From positions 1-20,936 of the IMG/VR virus record IMGVR_UViG_3300044302_000406: 20,936 bases of DNA. The stretch is one strand, 5' to 3'. This stretch comes from a virus. Below are positions 6,210 to 14,750 of this stretch, in pieces. The notes under the pieces were generated by a model. The model searched no databases, was not told the origin of the DNA, and saw only the letters and a list, made by a program, of their open reading frames with translations. The translations under genes were made by a program, and so were the position numbers. The stretch's first letter is position 1. Each line of letters opens with the position of its first letter.

Positions 6210-8843
6210 ATGCCAAAAATCCCGTTGTACGCACAAGGCCAAGGAACCGCAGTAGAGCTTGCCACAGGGCGGCTTGGGCCTAAAGCGCCTAGCGCAGCGT
6301 TTGAAGCGCCTGGGCAGGCTGTAGCGCGTGCTGGAGAGGCTTTAGGCAGGGCTGGCACCTCTTACGCTCAAAACGCTATGAGGTTTGAAGACGCGCGTAA
6401 AAAACTGGAATTTGATTTCCAGATGAAACAAAAGCAAGAGCAAACTCGCAATTTAACTAAGAAATATGAGGCGGCAGTGTTTGCTCAAAGCCAAGATTAT
6501 ATTTTGGGGAATACTGAATCGGATCCTTTTAAAGCAGCAGAGAATCTTGCAAGAGATGTTTATACCCCTTTGACTTCTGAAATAGATGCTCTTGATGTAA
6601 CGGACAGTCAAAAAACGGCAATCAAAGGCGCTGTTTTTAGTAAGTTTGCTTATCAACATGCCGACATAAAAAAGTCTGCGCACAATCTTGGCACTTTGCA
6701 AGGTGGGCAAACCACAAACGATAGTCTTGAGGCTGGTCTTACAGAAGCTGGCACTGCATCAGAGGTAAGCGATTTGTTTGGCATTGTGTCGCGTATGAAG
6801 CAAGAAATCCGCGAAGGAAACTTTGCGGGACAGCGCGGTATTGCTTACTCCGAAAAAACCATACAGAAAGAGGCGTATCTGCGTTTTTTTTCTAACGGCA
6901 TAGCTAACTCTGACAGTGTTGCAACCTTGCAAGAACAACGCGACTTAATTGGCTCGGTGCCAAACATAGCAGAGTCCACCAAAAAGACGCTTGAGGGTTT
7001 GATCTCTGGCAGAGAAGCTGACATTAAGGCGGGTCTGCGTGATAATATTTTAGGCTCTATCCTAACAGGAGATTTTGATGAAAGTCAGATGGAGTCGGCA
7101 GCGGCGCAGCTACGCACCAGAGGCGCTACTGAGATCAGGATTGAAGGCAAGGAGGGCGAAGATGACCTCGTGATCCCATTTGGCGGCGCTGGGTTTGACT
7201 TTCTTACTAGCCTCGCCAACACGCTGGATCGCGGGATTGATGACCTTCAGAACGAGAAGAACCGTTCTCTGATTGAAGAGGTTTCGCCAACGATTGTGGC
7301 TATGAACCGCGGTGAGCTTGAAGCCTTGGTTTCGGACGCGCAGTCTGCAAGCGGACAATTTGAAGGCGCTTCACTAACGACAAGAGGTGTTCTTGAGCGG
7401 CTGGCACAGGATCGCTTGAACACTATGGATCGTGAGTTGTCGTCAACGATTGAATCTCAAAAAGAGGCGTTGGGTAACATTCTAATAGCCAACAAAGGCA
7501 TCTTCACAGAAAACGCAACAGAGTTGAGCAACCAGATCAGCGCAAATATTGATATTGTTTCTGACGAAAATGAGCAAATCGGTATCGACTTTGACAACTT
7601 TGTGAACGGCATTGCAATGGGTGGTCAGGTTTTTTCTGGCATCAAGTTCAAGTCGGCGGCAGATGGCAACAGCGCAATCCTTCAGTTGACAGAAGAGTTG
7701 AAGGGTGCTGACGCCAATGAGGCGGCAGTCCTGCAAACTGCAATCGACAGTCTCACCAAGATGGAGGCTGATAGACAGGCGCAGATTACTAATGACCCTG
7801 TAAAATTCATCCAGACAAACCGTGCGCCTGGACAAGAATTAGCCACAACGTCAGAGCTTGTAACTATACAGCAAGGCTTGGGCATAGCTCCTGTAGACAT
7901 TCGCGTGGCGTCTGATCAACAGATCAGCACGTTTCAAGGTCAATTTAGAAACCCAGAGCTAACAGCACGCGAGAAGTCAGAGCTTGGCATTGAGTTTATT
8001 ACGCGGTTTGGCGTCGAGCATGAGGGCCGCGTTATGCGCAACCTTATGAACCAAGGCGTGCTTACGCTTGCTGACACATGGATTATCGCCAACCCTGACA
8101 ATGCCGCAGGTTTTGACATCGACGCAGCTAACCGTCCTGACATTGTAAAGACGCTGAAAGCGGAGCTTGGCAATACAACAGTCAGAGAGATCATGGACGA
8201 AGTGCGCGTGCAGAACGGTGAGTACACCGGCAGTGTGATCGGTGGCATGTCAGATACCCTCATATCTCGCGGTGCCACAGGATCTCGTATGTTGCACATC
8301 ACCGCAATGAATGGCCTGATTCAGAACACCGCTATGTATTACATGCAAGATGGCAAGACGACTGTAAGCGAGGCTGTGGCAAAGGCCATTGATAATGTGG
8401 TCAATACGCAGTTTTCCTTTGCAGAAGTAAACGGCAAGCCCTTGCGTATGTTAAAGGGCCTTGAGGGGCAAGCAAAACCTATCTCTACGTTACTTTCTAG
8501 GCATGTTACAAGTGAGCCGCTGCGCGAATACATTACTAGCATTGCTCAAATACCGCCGCTTGCAGGGCAAAGTGACGAGGCTGCACGCCTTCAGTTTATG
8601 AAAGATTTATCGCAAGGCTACTGGGTTACGACATCTGATCATAAGGGTGCATACTTAGTTGACCAAACCGGCAACATGGTGCCGCGTAAGATTGATCCTA
8701 CACCGTTTGGACCGGTTGATCCAAAAGATGCCTTCATCACAGTGCGATTTGACCAGCTTATCCCAATAATGGAAACATACAATAAAATCGAACAGCTAAA
8801 TAGAAAAAGAGAAGCTATGGATAGATTGAGGCTGTTTGATTAA
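6210..8843 (+). CDS. Internal virion protein C-like (T7 gp15 slot)
   Basis: An 877-residue protein, largely helical, with a Pro/Gly-containing N-terminus (MPKIPLYAQGQGTAVELATG) typical of ejected internal core proteins, then a long charged helical region (residues about 60-110 look coiled-coil-like). T7 gp15 (747 residues) occupies the same slot and forms the periplasmic tunnel of the ejectosome together with gp16. No peptidase or transglycosylase motif could be found by eye. The gene starts two bases after the gp14-like stop and its stop overlaps the next ATG (TAATG at 8841-8845), so the four ejection genes appear co-translated. Function is by synteny and size; sequence similarity across these families is normally low. 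Confidence 0.72.
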   Translation: MPKIPLYAQGQGTAVELATGRLGPKAPSAAFEAPGQAVARAGEALGRAGTSYAQNAMRFEDARKKLEFDFQMKQKQEQTRNLTKKYEAAVFAQSQDYILGNTESDPFKAAENLARDVYTPLTSEIDALDVTDSQKTAIKGAVFSKFAYQHADIKKSAHNLGTLQGGQTTNDSLEAGLTEAGTASEVSDLFGIVSRMKQEIREGNFAGQRGIAYSEKTIQKEAYLRFFSNGIANSDSVATLQEQRDLIGSVPNIAESTKKTLEGLISGREADIKAGLRDNILGSILTGDFDESQMESAAAQLRTRGATEIRIEGKEGEDDLVIPFGGAGFDFLTSLANTLDRGIDDLQNEKNRSLIEEVSPTIVAMNRGELEALVSDAQSASGQFEGASLTTRGVLERLAQDRLNTMDRELSSTIESQKEALGNILIANKGIFTENATELSNQISANIDIVSDENEQIGIDFDNFVNGIAMGGQVFSGIKFKSAADGNSAILQLTEELKGADANEAAVLQTAIDSLTKMEADRQAQITNDPVKFIQTNRAPGQELATTSELVTIQQGLGIAPVDIRVASDQQISTFQGQFRNPELTAREKSELGIEFITRFGVEHEGRVMRNLMNQGVLTLADTWIIANPDNAAGFDIDAANRPDIVKTLKAELGNTTVREIMDEVRVQNGEYTGSVIGGMSDTLISRGATGSRMLHITAMNGLIQNTAMYYMQDGKTTVSEAVAKAIDNVVNTQFSFAEVNGKPLRMLKGLEGQAKPISTLLSRHVTSEPLREYITSIAQIPPLAGQSDEAARLQFMKDLSQGYWVTTSDHKGAYLVDQTGNMVPRKIDPTPFGPVDPKDAFITVRFDQLIPIMETYNKIEQLNRKREAMDRLRLFD

Positions 8844-10627
8844 TGGTAGACTTTTACGTCCCAGAGCAACAATTTGATAAAAACGCTTTCGATAGTTATT
8901 TCGACATATCGAAGGCTGGCACCCTTGATGTGCTTGGCGCTACGCTGGACGAAACCCTTTACTACAACCCTCTCAGCGCATTAAACCGCACGTTTGATCA
9001 GTATGCAGGGCCAGGTGCTGACGGACGCCGATTGTCTGCCGAAGAGCATCGTGAAAGCCAATACTACCGTCCTGGCATTGAGGTGGACGAAGATGGCATG
9101 ACAGAGGGTTTGGCAAATTTGCTTGCTGAACGCTATGACCGTCGTGCTGCGTTTAGATCTACGCTAAACAGATCACGCGGCGGGTTTGGTTTGGGTGCTG
9201 CGCAATTTGGCACCATGCTTGCTGGTTCTGTCATTGACCCTTTTAATATTGCAAGCGCCTTCATACCGACGATTGGTGCAGCGCGTATGGCAACGATGGC
9301 GGCAAAGTATGGGAAGACAGGCAGTCGATTAATTGGTGGTGCAATTAACGGCGCTGTTGGCGCTGTGCCTTTGGAGGCCGCTATTATCCTGCCCCAAGCC
9401 TATCGTGATCAAGATCCTGACTACGGCTTGATGGACAGCTTCCTTAACGTCACTTTTGGCGCTGTGCTTGGTGGTGGACTGCACGCTGGTTTTGGCAAGA
9501 TTTCAGACCGCATCGAAGCAAGCGCAGTGAAGCGTGAGGCATTGGCGCGTTCTATTGTTGATGCGCTAAACGACCAACCAATTAGTGGTCACAAAATAAT
9601 AGAGGCAGAAGAAGCAGCAAAAGACGCTGAGATTATTGCCGCTGCAAACGAGCGTTTGGCTAAAGATCGTTCTGTAAGGGGTGTAGAGCCTAGATTTGAT
9701 CCAAAAACAGGCGACATAGTTGAAGAAACTGTTTTCCGTGGTGATCAAGTGCCTGAGTTTGGTGAGCCGCCTATACGCAAAGGCAAAGCGCGTCCACCGC
9801 GTTTACGTGTTGAAGAGCCAAAAACATTAATACAGTACATTAGGGCAAAGGGTGGCATAGACCCCAACAGCCAAGGTGCCGCTGATTTAAAGGAAGTAAT
9901 ACCTGCTGCAAAATCCGGAAAGTTTTATGTTAGTGCCGCGAAGGGTGGCAGGTCTGTAGATGAAATGTTAACTGCCGCCAGAGAAGATGGATATCTGCCA
10001 GCGGAGATTGAGGGCGTAGCAGATGATATTGGCATCAACGATCTCATTGATGCTGTACGTGAAGACAAGGCTGGCAACAAACAATACTCCATTGCAGATG
10101 CAGATGCTGTGCGTGAATTTGAAAGCGCACAAGACATACAAGATTTCTTGGCAAGAAAGGGCATAGACCCAACCGGCATGACAGACGGAGAGCTTGATCG
10201 CGCAATATCAGAAGCTGAGTTTGTCGATCAACAATTGTCGATTGATGCCGTTGATAGAGATGTAGAGCCATCTGCGCTTGAAGGCTCACCTTTAACACAG
10301 CAAGAGTCATTAAATGCTCAGAATGAGGCATTGATACAAGACTATGATTTAGGTGTTGATATTGATGGCAAGCCTAAATTAGCTGAGTTGGAAGAATCTG
10401 GCATGAACCTGCGTGTGCAGGAGTACCAAGAAACGATTGATGAGATTGCACAGCTAGAGGAAGAGTTGACTATAGCGCGTGCGGATAGCGAAGATGAGTT
10501 ACCGCAAGATTTTATAGACGACATTGAAAGCGCAGATGCAGCGATACGGCGTGCTGACGAGTACATGCCGGAGGCTGTAAAGCGTGCAGCGGTCTGCGTC
10601 TTTGGCAAAAGTGGAGCAGCATCGTGA
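8843..10627 (+). CDS. Internal virion protein D-like, N-terminal part (T7 gp16 slot)
   Basis: A 594-residue protein. Residues about 113-155 (starting GGFGLGAAQFGTMLAG), 164-185 and 204-218 are glycine/alanine-rich hydrophobic stretches that could insert in membranes. After them comes a long acidic, helical region, with a Glu/Asp-rich stretch near residues 525-570. T7 gp16 (1318 residues) begins with a lytic transglycosylase domain, but no Glu-containing transglycosylase signature is visible here. The product ends in KRAAVCVFG plus a short tail, and its stop overlaps the GTG of the next gene (GTGA at 10624-10627). With the next gene it sums to 1434 residues, so I read it as the first half of a split gp16-like inner-membrane ejection protein. 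Two independent ejection proteins are the alternative. Confidence 0.7.
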   Translation: MVDFYVPEQQFDKNAFDSYFDISKAGTLDVLGATLDETLYYNPLSALNRTFDQYAGPGADGRRLSAEEHRESQYYRPGIEVDEDGMTEGLANLLAERYDRRAAFRSTLNRSRGGFGLGAAQFGTMLAGSVIDPFNIASAFIPTIGAARMATMAAKYGKTGSRLIGGAINGAVGAVPLEAAIILPQAYRDQDPDYGLMDSFLNVTFGAVLGGGLHAGFGKISDRIEASAVKREALARSIVDALNDQPISGHKIIEAEEAAKDAEIIAAANERLAKDRSVRGVEPRFDPKTGDIVEETVFRGDQVPEFGEPPIRKGKARPPRLRVEEPKTLIQYIRAKGGIDPNSQGAADLKEVIPAAKSGKFYVSAAKGGRSVDEMLTAAREDGYLPAEIEGVADDIGINDLIDAVREDKAGNKQYSIADADAVREFESAQDIQDFLARKGIDPTGMTDGELDRAISEAEFVDQQLSIDAVDRDVEPSALEGSPLTQQESLNAQNEALIQDYDLGVDIDGKPKLAELEESGMNLRVQEYQETIDEIAQLEEELTIARADSEDELPQDFIDDIESADAAIRRADEYMPEAVKRAAVCVFGKSGAAS

Positions 10628-13146
10628 ACACAAAAGAATGCGGCCAGCAGCTTCTAAAGTTTGCACAAGAGAAGAACATTGCCATAGCGCAAGAAGAAAT
10701 CAATGGCATCGTTAAGGTGATGGAAGAGCTTATCGAAGAGCGTGGTGGTGCCTACAAGGGTGACACTACCCTCAACGATATTACAGGCAAAGCGATTGAG
10801 TTTGCGCGGCAGTCTAAGATCAATGCAGCTATTGAGAAACGCAACCGCCTGATTAATGCGCGTCGTTACTTAGCAGTAATGAATGTAATACGCCAAGAGC
10901 CAAACAATCCTGGCAAAGCGCTGTCTGCTTTGATGGTGGGTGATGCTAGGCGCACGCTACACAGCGTTGATGCCAAGCAGCGTGGTATTATGGTGGATAA
11001 TACGCAAGCACTTGTTGTTGCTTTAAGAAACAAAGGACTATTAGATATTTTTCGTTCTAATGAGCTTGATGAAAAGATATATCAAGAGATGTTTGATGGC
11101 TTTGGCACAAGCGGTAGTAAAGAGGCGAGACAGATAGCAGAAATTGTAAAGCAAGTGCAGAAACGGTTGCTTGATCGTAAAAACCGCGCTGGCGCTAACA
11201 TTGGTGAGCTTGAAAACTATGTGGTGCGGCAACATCACGATCCGCTGTTGATCCGTGGCAAAGGCACACAAGAAGACAAGCAAACATGGATTACGTTTGT
11301 GCAAGAAAACATGGACGTTGAGAAGACGCTTGAGAACAAGCCGCGTGGCATGTCTGTCGAAGACTACCTTGGCGGTATGTGGGACAACCTTGTTAGCGGT
11401 AATCACATGAAGGCTGATGGCGTTGATGCTATGGGTGGCAGTGATCAATCCAGAGCTATGCGTCCATTGCAATTTACTGGCCCTGTCAATCTTGCCAAAA
11501 GAATGAGTGCGCAGCGTATTATCCATTTCAAAAGCGGCCAGTCTGCACTAGCTTATGCAAATAAGTATAGTCGAATGAAATTATCACAAGCGATATATCA
11601 AGGCATTTCTCATGATGCACAGGCTATAGGATTGCTTGAAACTTTTGGCACTAACCCTAGAGCCATGTTTGAACGTATCCTTACAGAGATTCGTCCCAAA
11701 GGCATAAGTAGGGCAATTAAAGAAAATCGTCTTAAAAATGAGTTTGCAGAATTAGATGGCACTACTCGCGCTTTAGGGGCTACGCAAACTATTGGCAACA
11801 CCAGCGTAACATATGCCGGAATTGCTGCTGGATTTCGCATGGTGCAATCTATGGCAAAGCTAGGCTTTGCTACCATTTCATCCTTTTCGGATATCGCAAC
11901 AAAAGCTGCGTTTATTAATTCTAATACAGAGCGTAACATTTTTGGCTCTTATGCTGTTGCTTTGCGTGATACCTTCCGGTTGTTTAATAGTGAGCAACAA
12001 AAAGAACTAGCTTATTTGGTTGGTGTTGGCATCGACAACGAGCTTGCTGATGTTCACGCTAGGTTTGGCGCTAATGACAGTGGCCCTGGAATGATGTCCA
12101 AGGCGCATCAATTATATTTTAAATTAAACGGTATGCAGTGGTGGAACAACACTCAAAAGGTTGGGGTGGCACGCATGTTGGCTGCAGATCTTGCCAACTA
12201 TTCTAATCGTGCATTTGATCAAGTCCCAGCAGAAACCCGCAGATTGCTTGCCCTTTACAATATTAACGAAGGTGAGTGGGGTCTGTTCCGTGGCTTGGAA
12301 ATGAAAGCCGCTGATGGCCGCAACTATCTTGTGCCTGACTTGGTTGAAAACATACCTGATGCTAAACTTGACCCGCTAATTGCAGAACGCGTAGGGCGGC
12401 TAGACATTACTGACAAAATGCGTCGAGATTTTCGTGATGACTTGCGCACTAGGATAGCTGCATATTATGCAGACAGTGCAGACGCGGCAATCCCAACACC
12501 AGGCGCTAGAGAGCGTGCGCTGATGAATCAAGGCTCACCACGCGGCACTGTTACAGGTGAAGCATGGCGTATTGTTATGCAACTGAAAGGCTTTCCTATT
12601 ACTTACGTTACAAAAGGTTTGGGGCGGCAAAAAGCAATGTCAGGTTATTATGGTGTTGCTAAAATGATGGTTGGAACGACGATGATGGGGTATGTTTCGG
12701 TTACTATGAAAGACATTCTCAAAGGCAAAGAGCCTATGGAAGTGTTTGGTGATGATTACACCCTTAACACAGATTTGCTTTTTCGTGCATTTACACAAGG
12801 TGGCGGTGCTGGCATTTACGGCGATTTTATTTTTGGAGAATTTAATAGATATGGACAAGGCCCACTAGAAACACTGATGGGGCCATCGCTAGGTACAGCA
12901 GCAGATGTACTAAAAATTTGGGGTAAGTTTAGGTCTGGCGACGACGCAGCGGCTGAAACTGTGCGCTTGGCTTTCCGCAACATTCCTGGTGCTAACATAT
13001 TCTATGCCAAATTGGCATTAGACTATCTGTTTATGTACGAGCTTACAGAGTTTGCAAATCCAGGCTATTTCAAGCGCATGGAACGTCGCATGGAGAAAGA
13101 CACTGGGCAAGAGTTTTACTTCCCACCATCGCAGTATGTACGATAG
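10624..13146 (+). CDS. Internal virion protein D-like, C-terminal part (T7 gp16 slot)
   Basis: An 840-residue protein starting at GTG 10624, which overlaps the previous stop; GGAG at 10613-10616 gives a ribosome site seven bases upstream, so reinitiation is credible. It is highly helical and basic, with hydrophobic stretches at about 398-430 (AGIAAGFRMVQSMAKLGFAT) and 681-700 (MMVGTTMMGYVSVTM). It ends in RMERRMEKDTGQEFYFPPSQ, a pattern I associate with the C-termini of large podovirus ejection proteins. Expected role: part of the internal core ejected with the genome to build the channel across the inner membrane. It is the last ejectosome gene; a 38-base gap separates it from the fibre gene, as in T7. 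Confidence 0.72.
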   Translation: MNTKECGQQLLKFAQEKNIAIAQEEINGIVKVMEELIEERGGAYKGDTTLNDITGKAIEFARQSKINAAIEKRNRLINARRYLAVMNVIRQEPNNPGKALSALMVGDARRTLHSVDAKQRGIMVDNTQALVVALRNKGLLDIFRSNELDEKIYQEMFDGFGTSGSKEARQIAEIVKQVQKRLLDRKNRAGANIGELENYVVRQHHDPLLIRGKGTQEDKQTWITFVQENMDVEKTLENKPRGMSVEDYLGGMWDNLVSGNHMKADGVDAMGGSDQSRAMRPLQFTGPVNLAKRMSAQRIIHFKSGQSALAYANKYSRMKLSQAIYQGISHDAQAIGLLETFGTNPRAMFERILTEIRPKGISRAIKENRLKNEFAELDGTTRALGATQTIGNTSVTYAGIAAGFRMVQSMAKLGFATISSFSDIATKAAFINSNTERNIFGSYAVALRDTFRLFNSEQQKELAYLVGVGIDNELADVHARFGANDSGPGMMSKAHQLYFKLNGMQWWNNTQKVGVARMLAADLANYSNRAFDQVPAETRRLLALYNINEGEWGLFRGLEMKAADGRNYLVPDLVENIPDAKLDPLIAERVGRLDITDKMRRDFRDDLRTRIAAYYADSADAAIPTPGARERALMNQGSPRGTVTGEAWRIVMQLKGFPITYVTKGLGRQKAMSGYYGVAKMMVGTTMMGYVSVTMKDILKGKEPMEVFGDDYTLNTDLLFRAFTQGGGAGIYGDFIFGEFNRYGQGPLETLMGPSLGTAADVLKIWGKFRSGDDAAAETVRLAFRNIPGANIFYAKLALDYLFMYELTEFANPGYFKRMERRMEKDTGQEFYFPPSQYVR

Positions 13147-13184
13147 TGTGAAAATAGGGTATAAATACCTCAAGGAGCAAGGGC
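13147..13184 (+). promoter_or_regulatory. Gap before first fibre gene: possible promoter, ribosome site
   Basis: This 38-base AT-rich gap holds AAAATAGGG (13151-13159), a short inverted repeat GGTAT-AA-ATACC (13158-13169), a TATAAA (13160-13165) and a good ribosome site AAGGAG (13172-13177) seven bases before the fibre ATG. In T7 the promoter phi-17 lies at the same place, before gene 17. The ATAGGG could be the core of a phage-polymerase initiation site, or TATAAA a host -10 box, but no good -35 box is seen and no second copy of the motif was found in the other gaps. The ribosome site is secure, the promoter is not. Confidence 0.3.
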
Positions 13185-14453
13185 ATGACGGTTAGCAGCA
13201 CCACTACAAAAAGTTCGCATTCGGGGAATGGTGTTCTTGATACCTTTGCCTATGCCTTTAAAATCTTTGCAGACGATGACTTGGTTGTTATCATCCGCAC
13301 CAACTCTACTGGTGCTGAAGCCACTAAGACAAAGACAACGCATTATACGGTTACAGGTGTTGGCAGCGCGTCTGGTGGCAACGTCGTATTTACCAGCGGC
13401 AACATTCCAGCGTCAGGTGAAACTGTTGTTATCAAAAGAAGTTTAACCCTTACGCAAGCTACCGATTATGTAGCCAATGACCCGTTCCCTGCCGATAGTC
13501 ACGAGGATGCGCTTGATCGTTTGACCATGATTGCGCAACAGCAACAAGAGGTGTTTGACCGTGCTGTTGTTTTGCCAGCGACAGACACGGCGTCAACGAC
13601 CATTCCCAATTCTGTAACCCGTGCCAGCAAATACTTGGCGTTTGATTCCAGTGGCAATCTTACTGCGGCAGCAGGAACGGCTGACGTGACTCCCATAGGG
13701 TCTGTTATGGAATCTGTGGTTGGTGCTTCTACTTTAAACACTGCTCGTACTGAATTACTTAGCGGAACAAATATTTCAGTAAACACTGCCAATACTATTA
13801 CGACTCTTAATTCTAACGGCGATCTGACTTTGACGCCTAACGGCACCGGTACTGTAATTGTTAGCACTGACCTAGATGTTGATAACATTAACATCAATGG
13901 CAATACTATCAGCAGCACTGATACGAACGGTAACATAACGTTAGACCCCAATGGCACGGGCAGTGTTGCAATAACCTCGGCTAATCTTGTCTTAACTAGC
14001 GGTAACGGAATTGATTTTAGTGCAACAGCCGACAGTTCCGGCACGGCAGCGTCTGAAGTTTTTGATGACTACGAAGAAGGTTCTTTTACGCCTACATGGG
14101 CGAGTGGTCTTACATCAATTTCATACACCAGCCAGGTTGGCAGATATGTAAAAATTGGCACTTTTGTTTATTGCCAAATACTTCTTGATGCTAGCAGTGC
14201 GACCAAGGCCAGCAGTCAGGTCAAGATTGGTGGTCTGCCGTTTACATCAGCAAATGTAACAAACTCACATGGCAGTGGTGTATGTGCAGCCACGGCAGGT
14301 GGCTTTGACATCGGCGACGGTGTTGTGTTTGAGATTCAAAGCAACGACACAGAGTTGATTTGGCATAGCCAAAGTGGTGCGGATTATGCGGGAACCTCTT
14401 TGAGCGATCAAAATGCACCTATGAAATTTACTGCCACCTACATCTCAGCTTAA
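13185..14453 (+). CDS. Tail fibre protein 1 (T7 gp17-type N-terminus)
   Basis: A 422-residue fibre. Residues 1-130 match the T7 fibre N-terminal attachment domain in pattern: FAYAFKIFADDDLVVI, the SASGGNVVF strand, and the signature DYVANDPFPADSHEDALDRL, followed by a short helix (AQQQQEVFDRAV). The middle (about 190-280) is a Thr/Asn/Gly beta-repeat shaft containing two copies of a GxxTLxPNGTGxV motif. From about residue 294 (YEEGSFTPTW) a C-terminal domain with QVGRYVKIG and a terminal FTATYISA strand resembles fibre tips common in environmental phages and is probably the receptor-binding part. Attached to the tail nozzle as a trimer is the expected state. It is smaller than T7 gp17 (553). 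Confidence 0.88.
   Translation: MTVSSTTTKSSHSGNGVLDTFAYAFKIFADDDLVVIIRTNSTGAEATKTKTTHYTVTGVGSASGGNVVFTSGNIPASGETVVIKRSLTLTQATDYVANDPFPADSHEDALDRLTMIAQQQQEVFDRAVVLPATDTASTTIPNSVTRASKYLAFDSSGNLTAAAGTADVTPIGSVMESVVGASTLNTARTELLSGTNISVNTANTITTLNSNGDLTLTPNGTGTVIVSTDLDVDNININGNTISSTDTNGNITLDPNGTGSVAITSANLVLTSGNGIDFSATADSSGTAASEVFDDYEEGSFTPTWASGLTSISYTSQVGRYVKIGTFVYCQILLDASSATKASSQVKIGGLPFTSANVTNSHGSGVCAATAGGFDIGDGVVFEIQSNDTELIWHSQSGADYAGTSLSDQNAPMKFTATYISA
13818..13968 (+). repeat. Two-copy NGTG motif repeat in fibre 1 shaft
   Basis: Two 13-residue copies, GDLTLTPNGTGTV (coding from 13818) and GNITLDPNGTGSV (from 13929), lie 111 bases (37 residues) apart, and a related NGNTISS loop lies between them. 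The period and Asn/Gly turns suggest rungs of a trimeric beta shaft. The copies differ at many third codon positions, so the duplication is old. Confidence 0.6.
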
Positions 14454-14465
14454 TACGAGGTAACA

Positions 14466-14744
14466 ATGTCATTAACAAAAGAGTTTGAATACGATTGTGA
14501 AGTACGCGGGCCTTACAAAGCTGTGCAAGTTCGCAAAACCACTATTATAAAAGATAGCGGCGCAGAGATAAGCAGGACTCACCACCGGCATGTTTTGCAA
14601 TGCCGTGATAAGTCTAGCGGATCATGGGCAGACACAGATATTTCTTCTGAAGATTCGTCTGTGCAGGCAGTATGTAATGCGGTGTGGACTTCTCAGGTAA
14701 AAACCTCTTATCAAACGTTCAAAGATTCCTTGAACAAGGGGTAA
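14466..14744 (+). CDS. Small conserved protein between the two fibre genes
   Basis: A 92-residue soluble protein with a weak ribosome site (GAGG at 14456-14459) nine or so bases after the fibre 1 stop. Visible blocks are EVRGPYKAVQVRKTT, EISRTHHRHVLQC and VQAVCNAVWTSQVKTSY. I recall this arrangement (KAVQVR, a FHRHV-like block, then AVCNAVWT) from small proteins located next to fibres in many uncultured marine phages. No function is known to me; a fibre-associated or assembly role is inferred from position. It contains three cysteines in the later part and no membrane segment. Confidence 0.65.
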   Translation: MSLTKEFEYDCEVRGPYKAVQVRKTTIIKDSGAEISRTHHRHVLQCRDKSSGSWADTDISSEDSSVQAVCNAVWTSQVKTSYQTFKDSLNKG

Positions 14745-14750
14745 TAATTA

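Noticed and set aside
10558-10627. Programmed -1 frameshift joining the two gp16-like genes
   Set aside because: The -1 frame is open here, but no X-XXY-YYZ heptamer is present in the zero frame, and a ribosome site (GGAG, seven bases from GTG) supports separate initiation. Kept only as an alternative.
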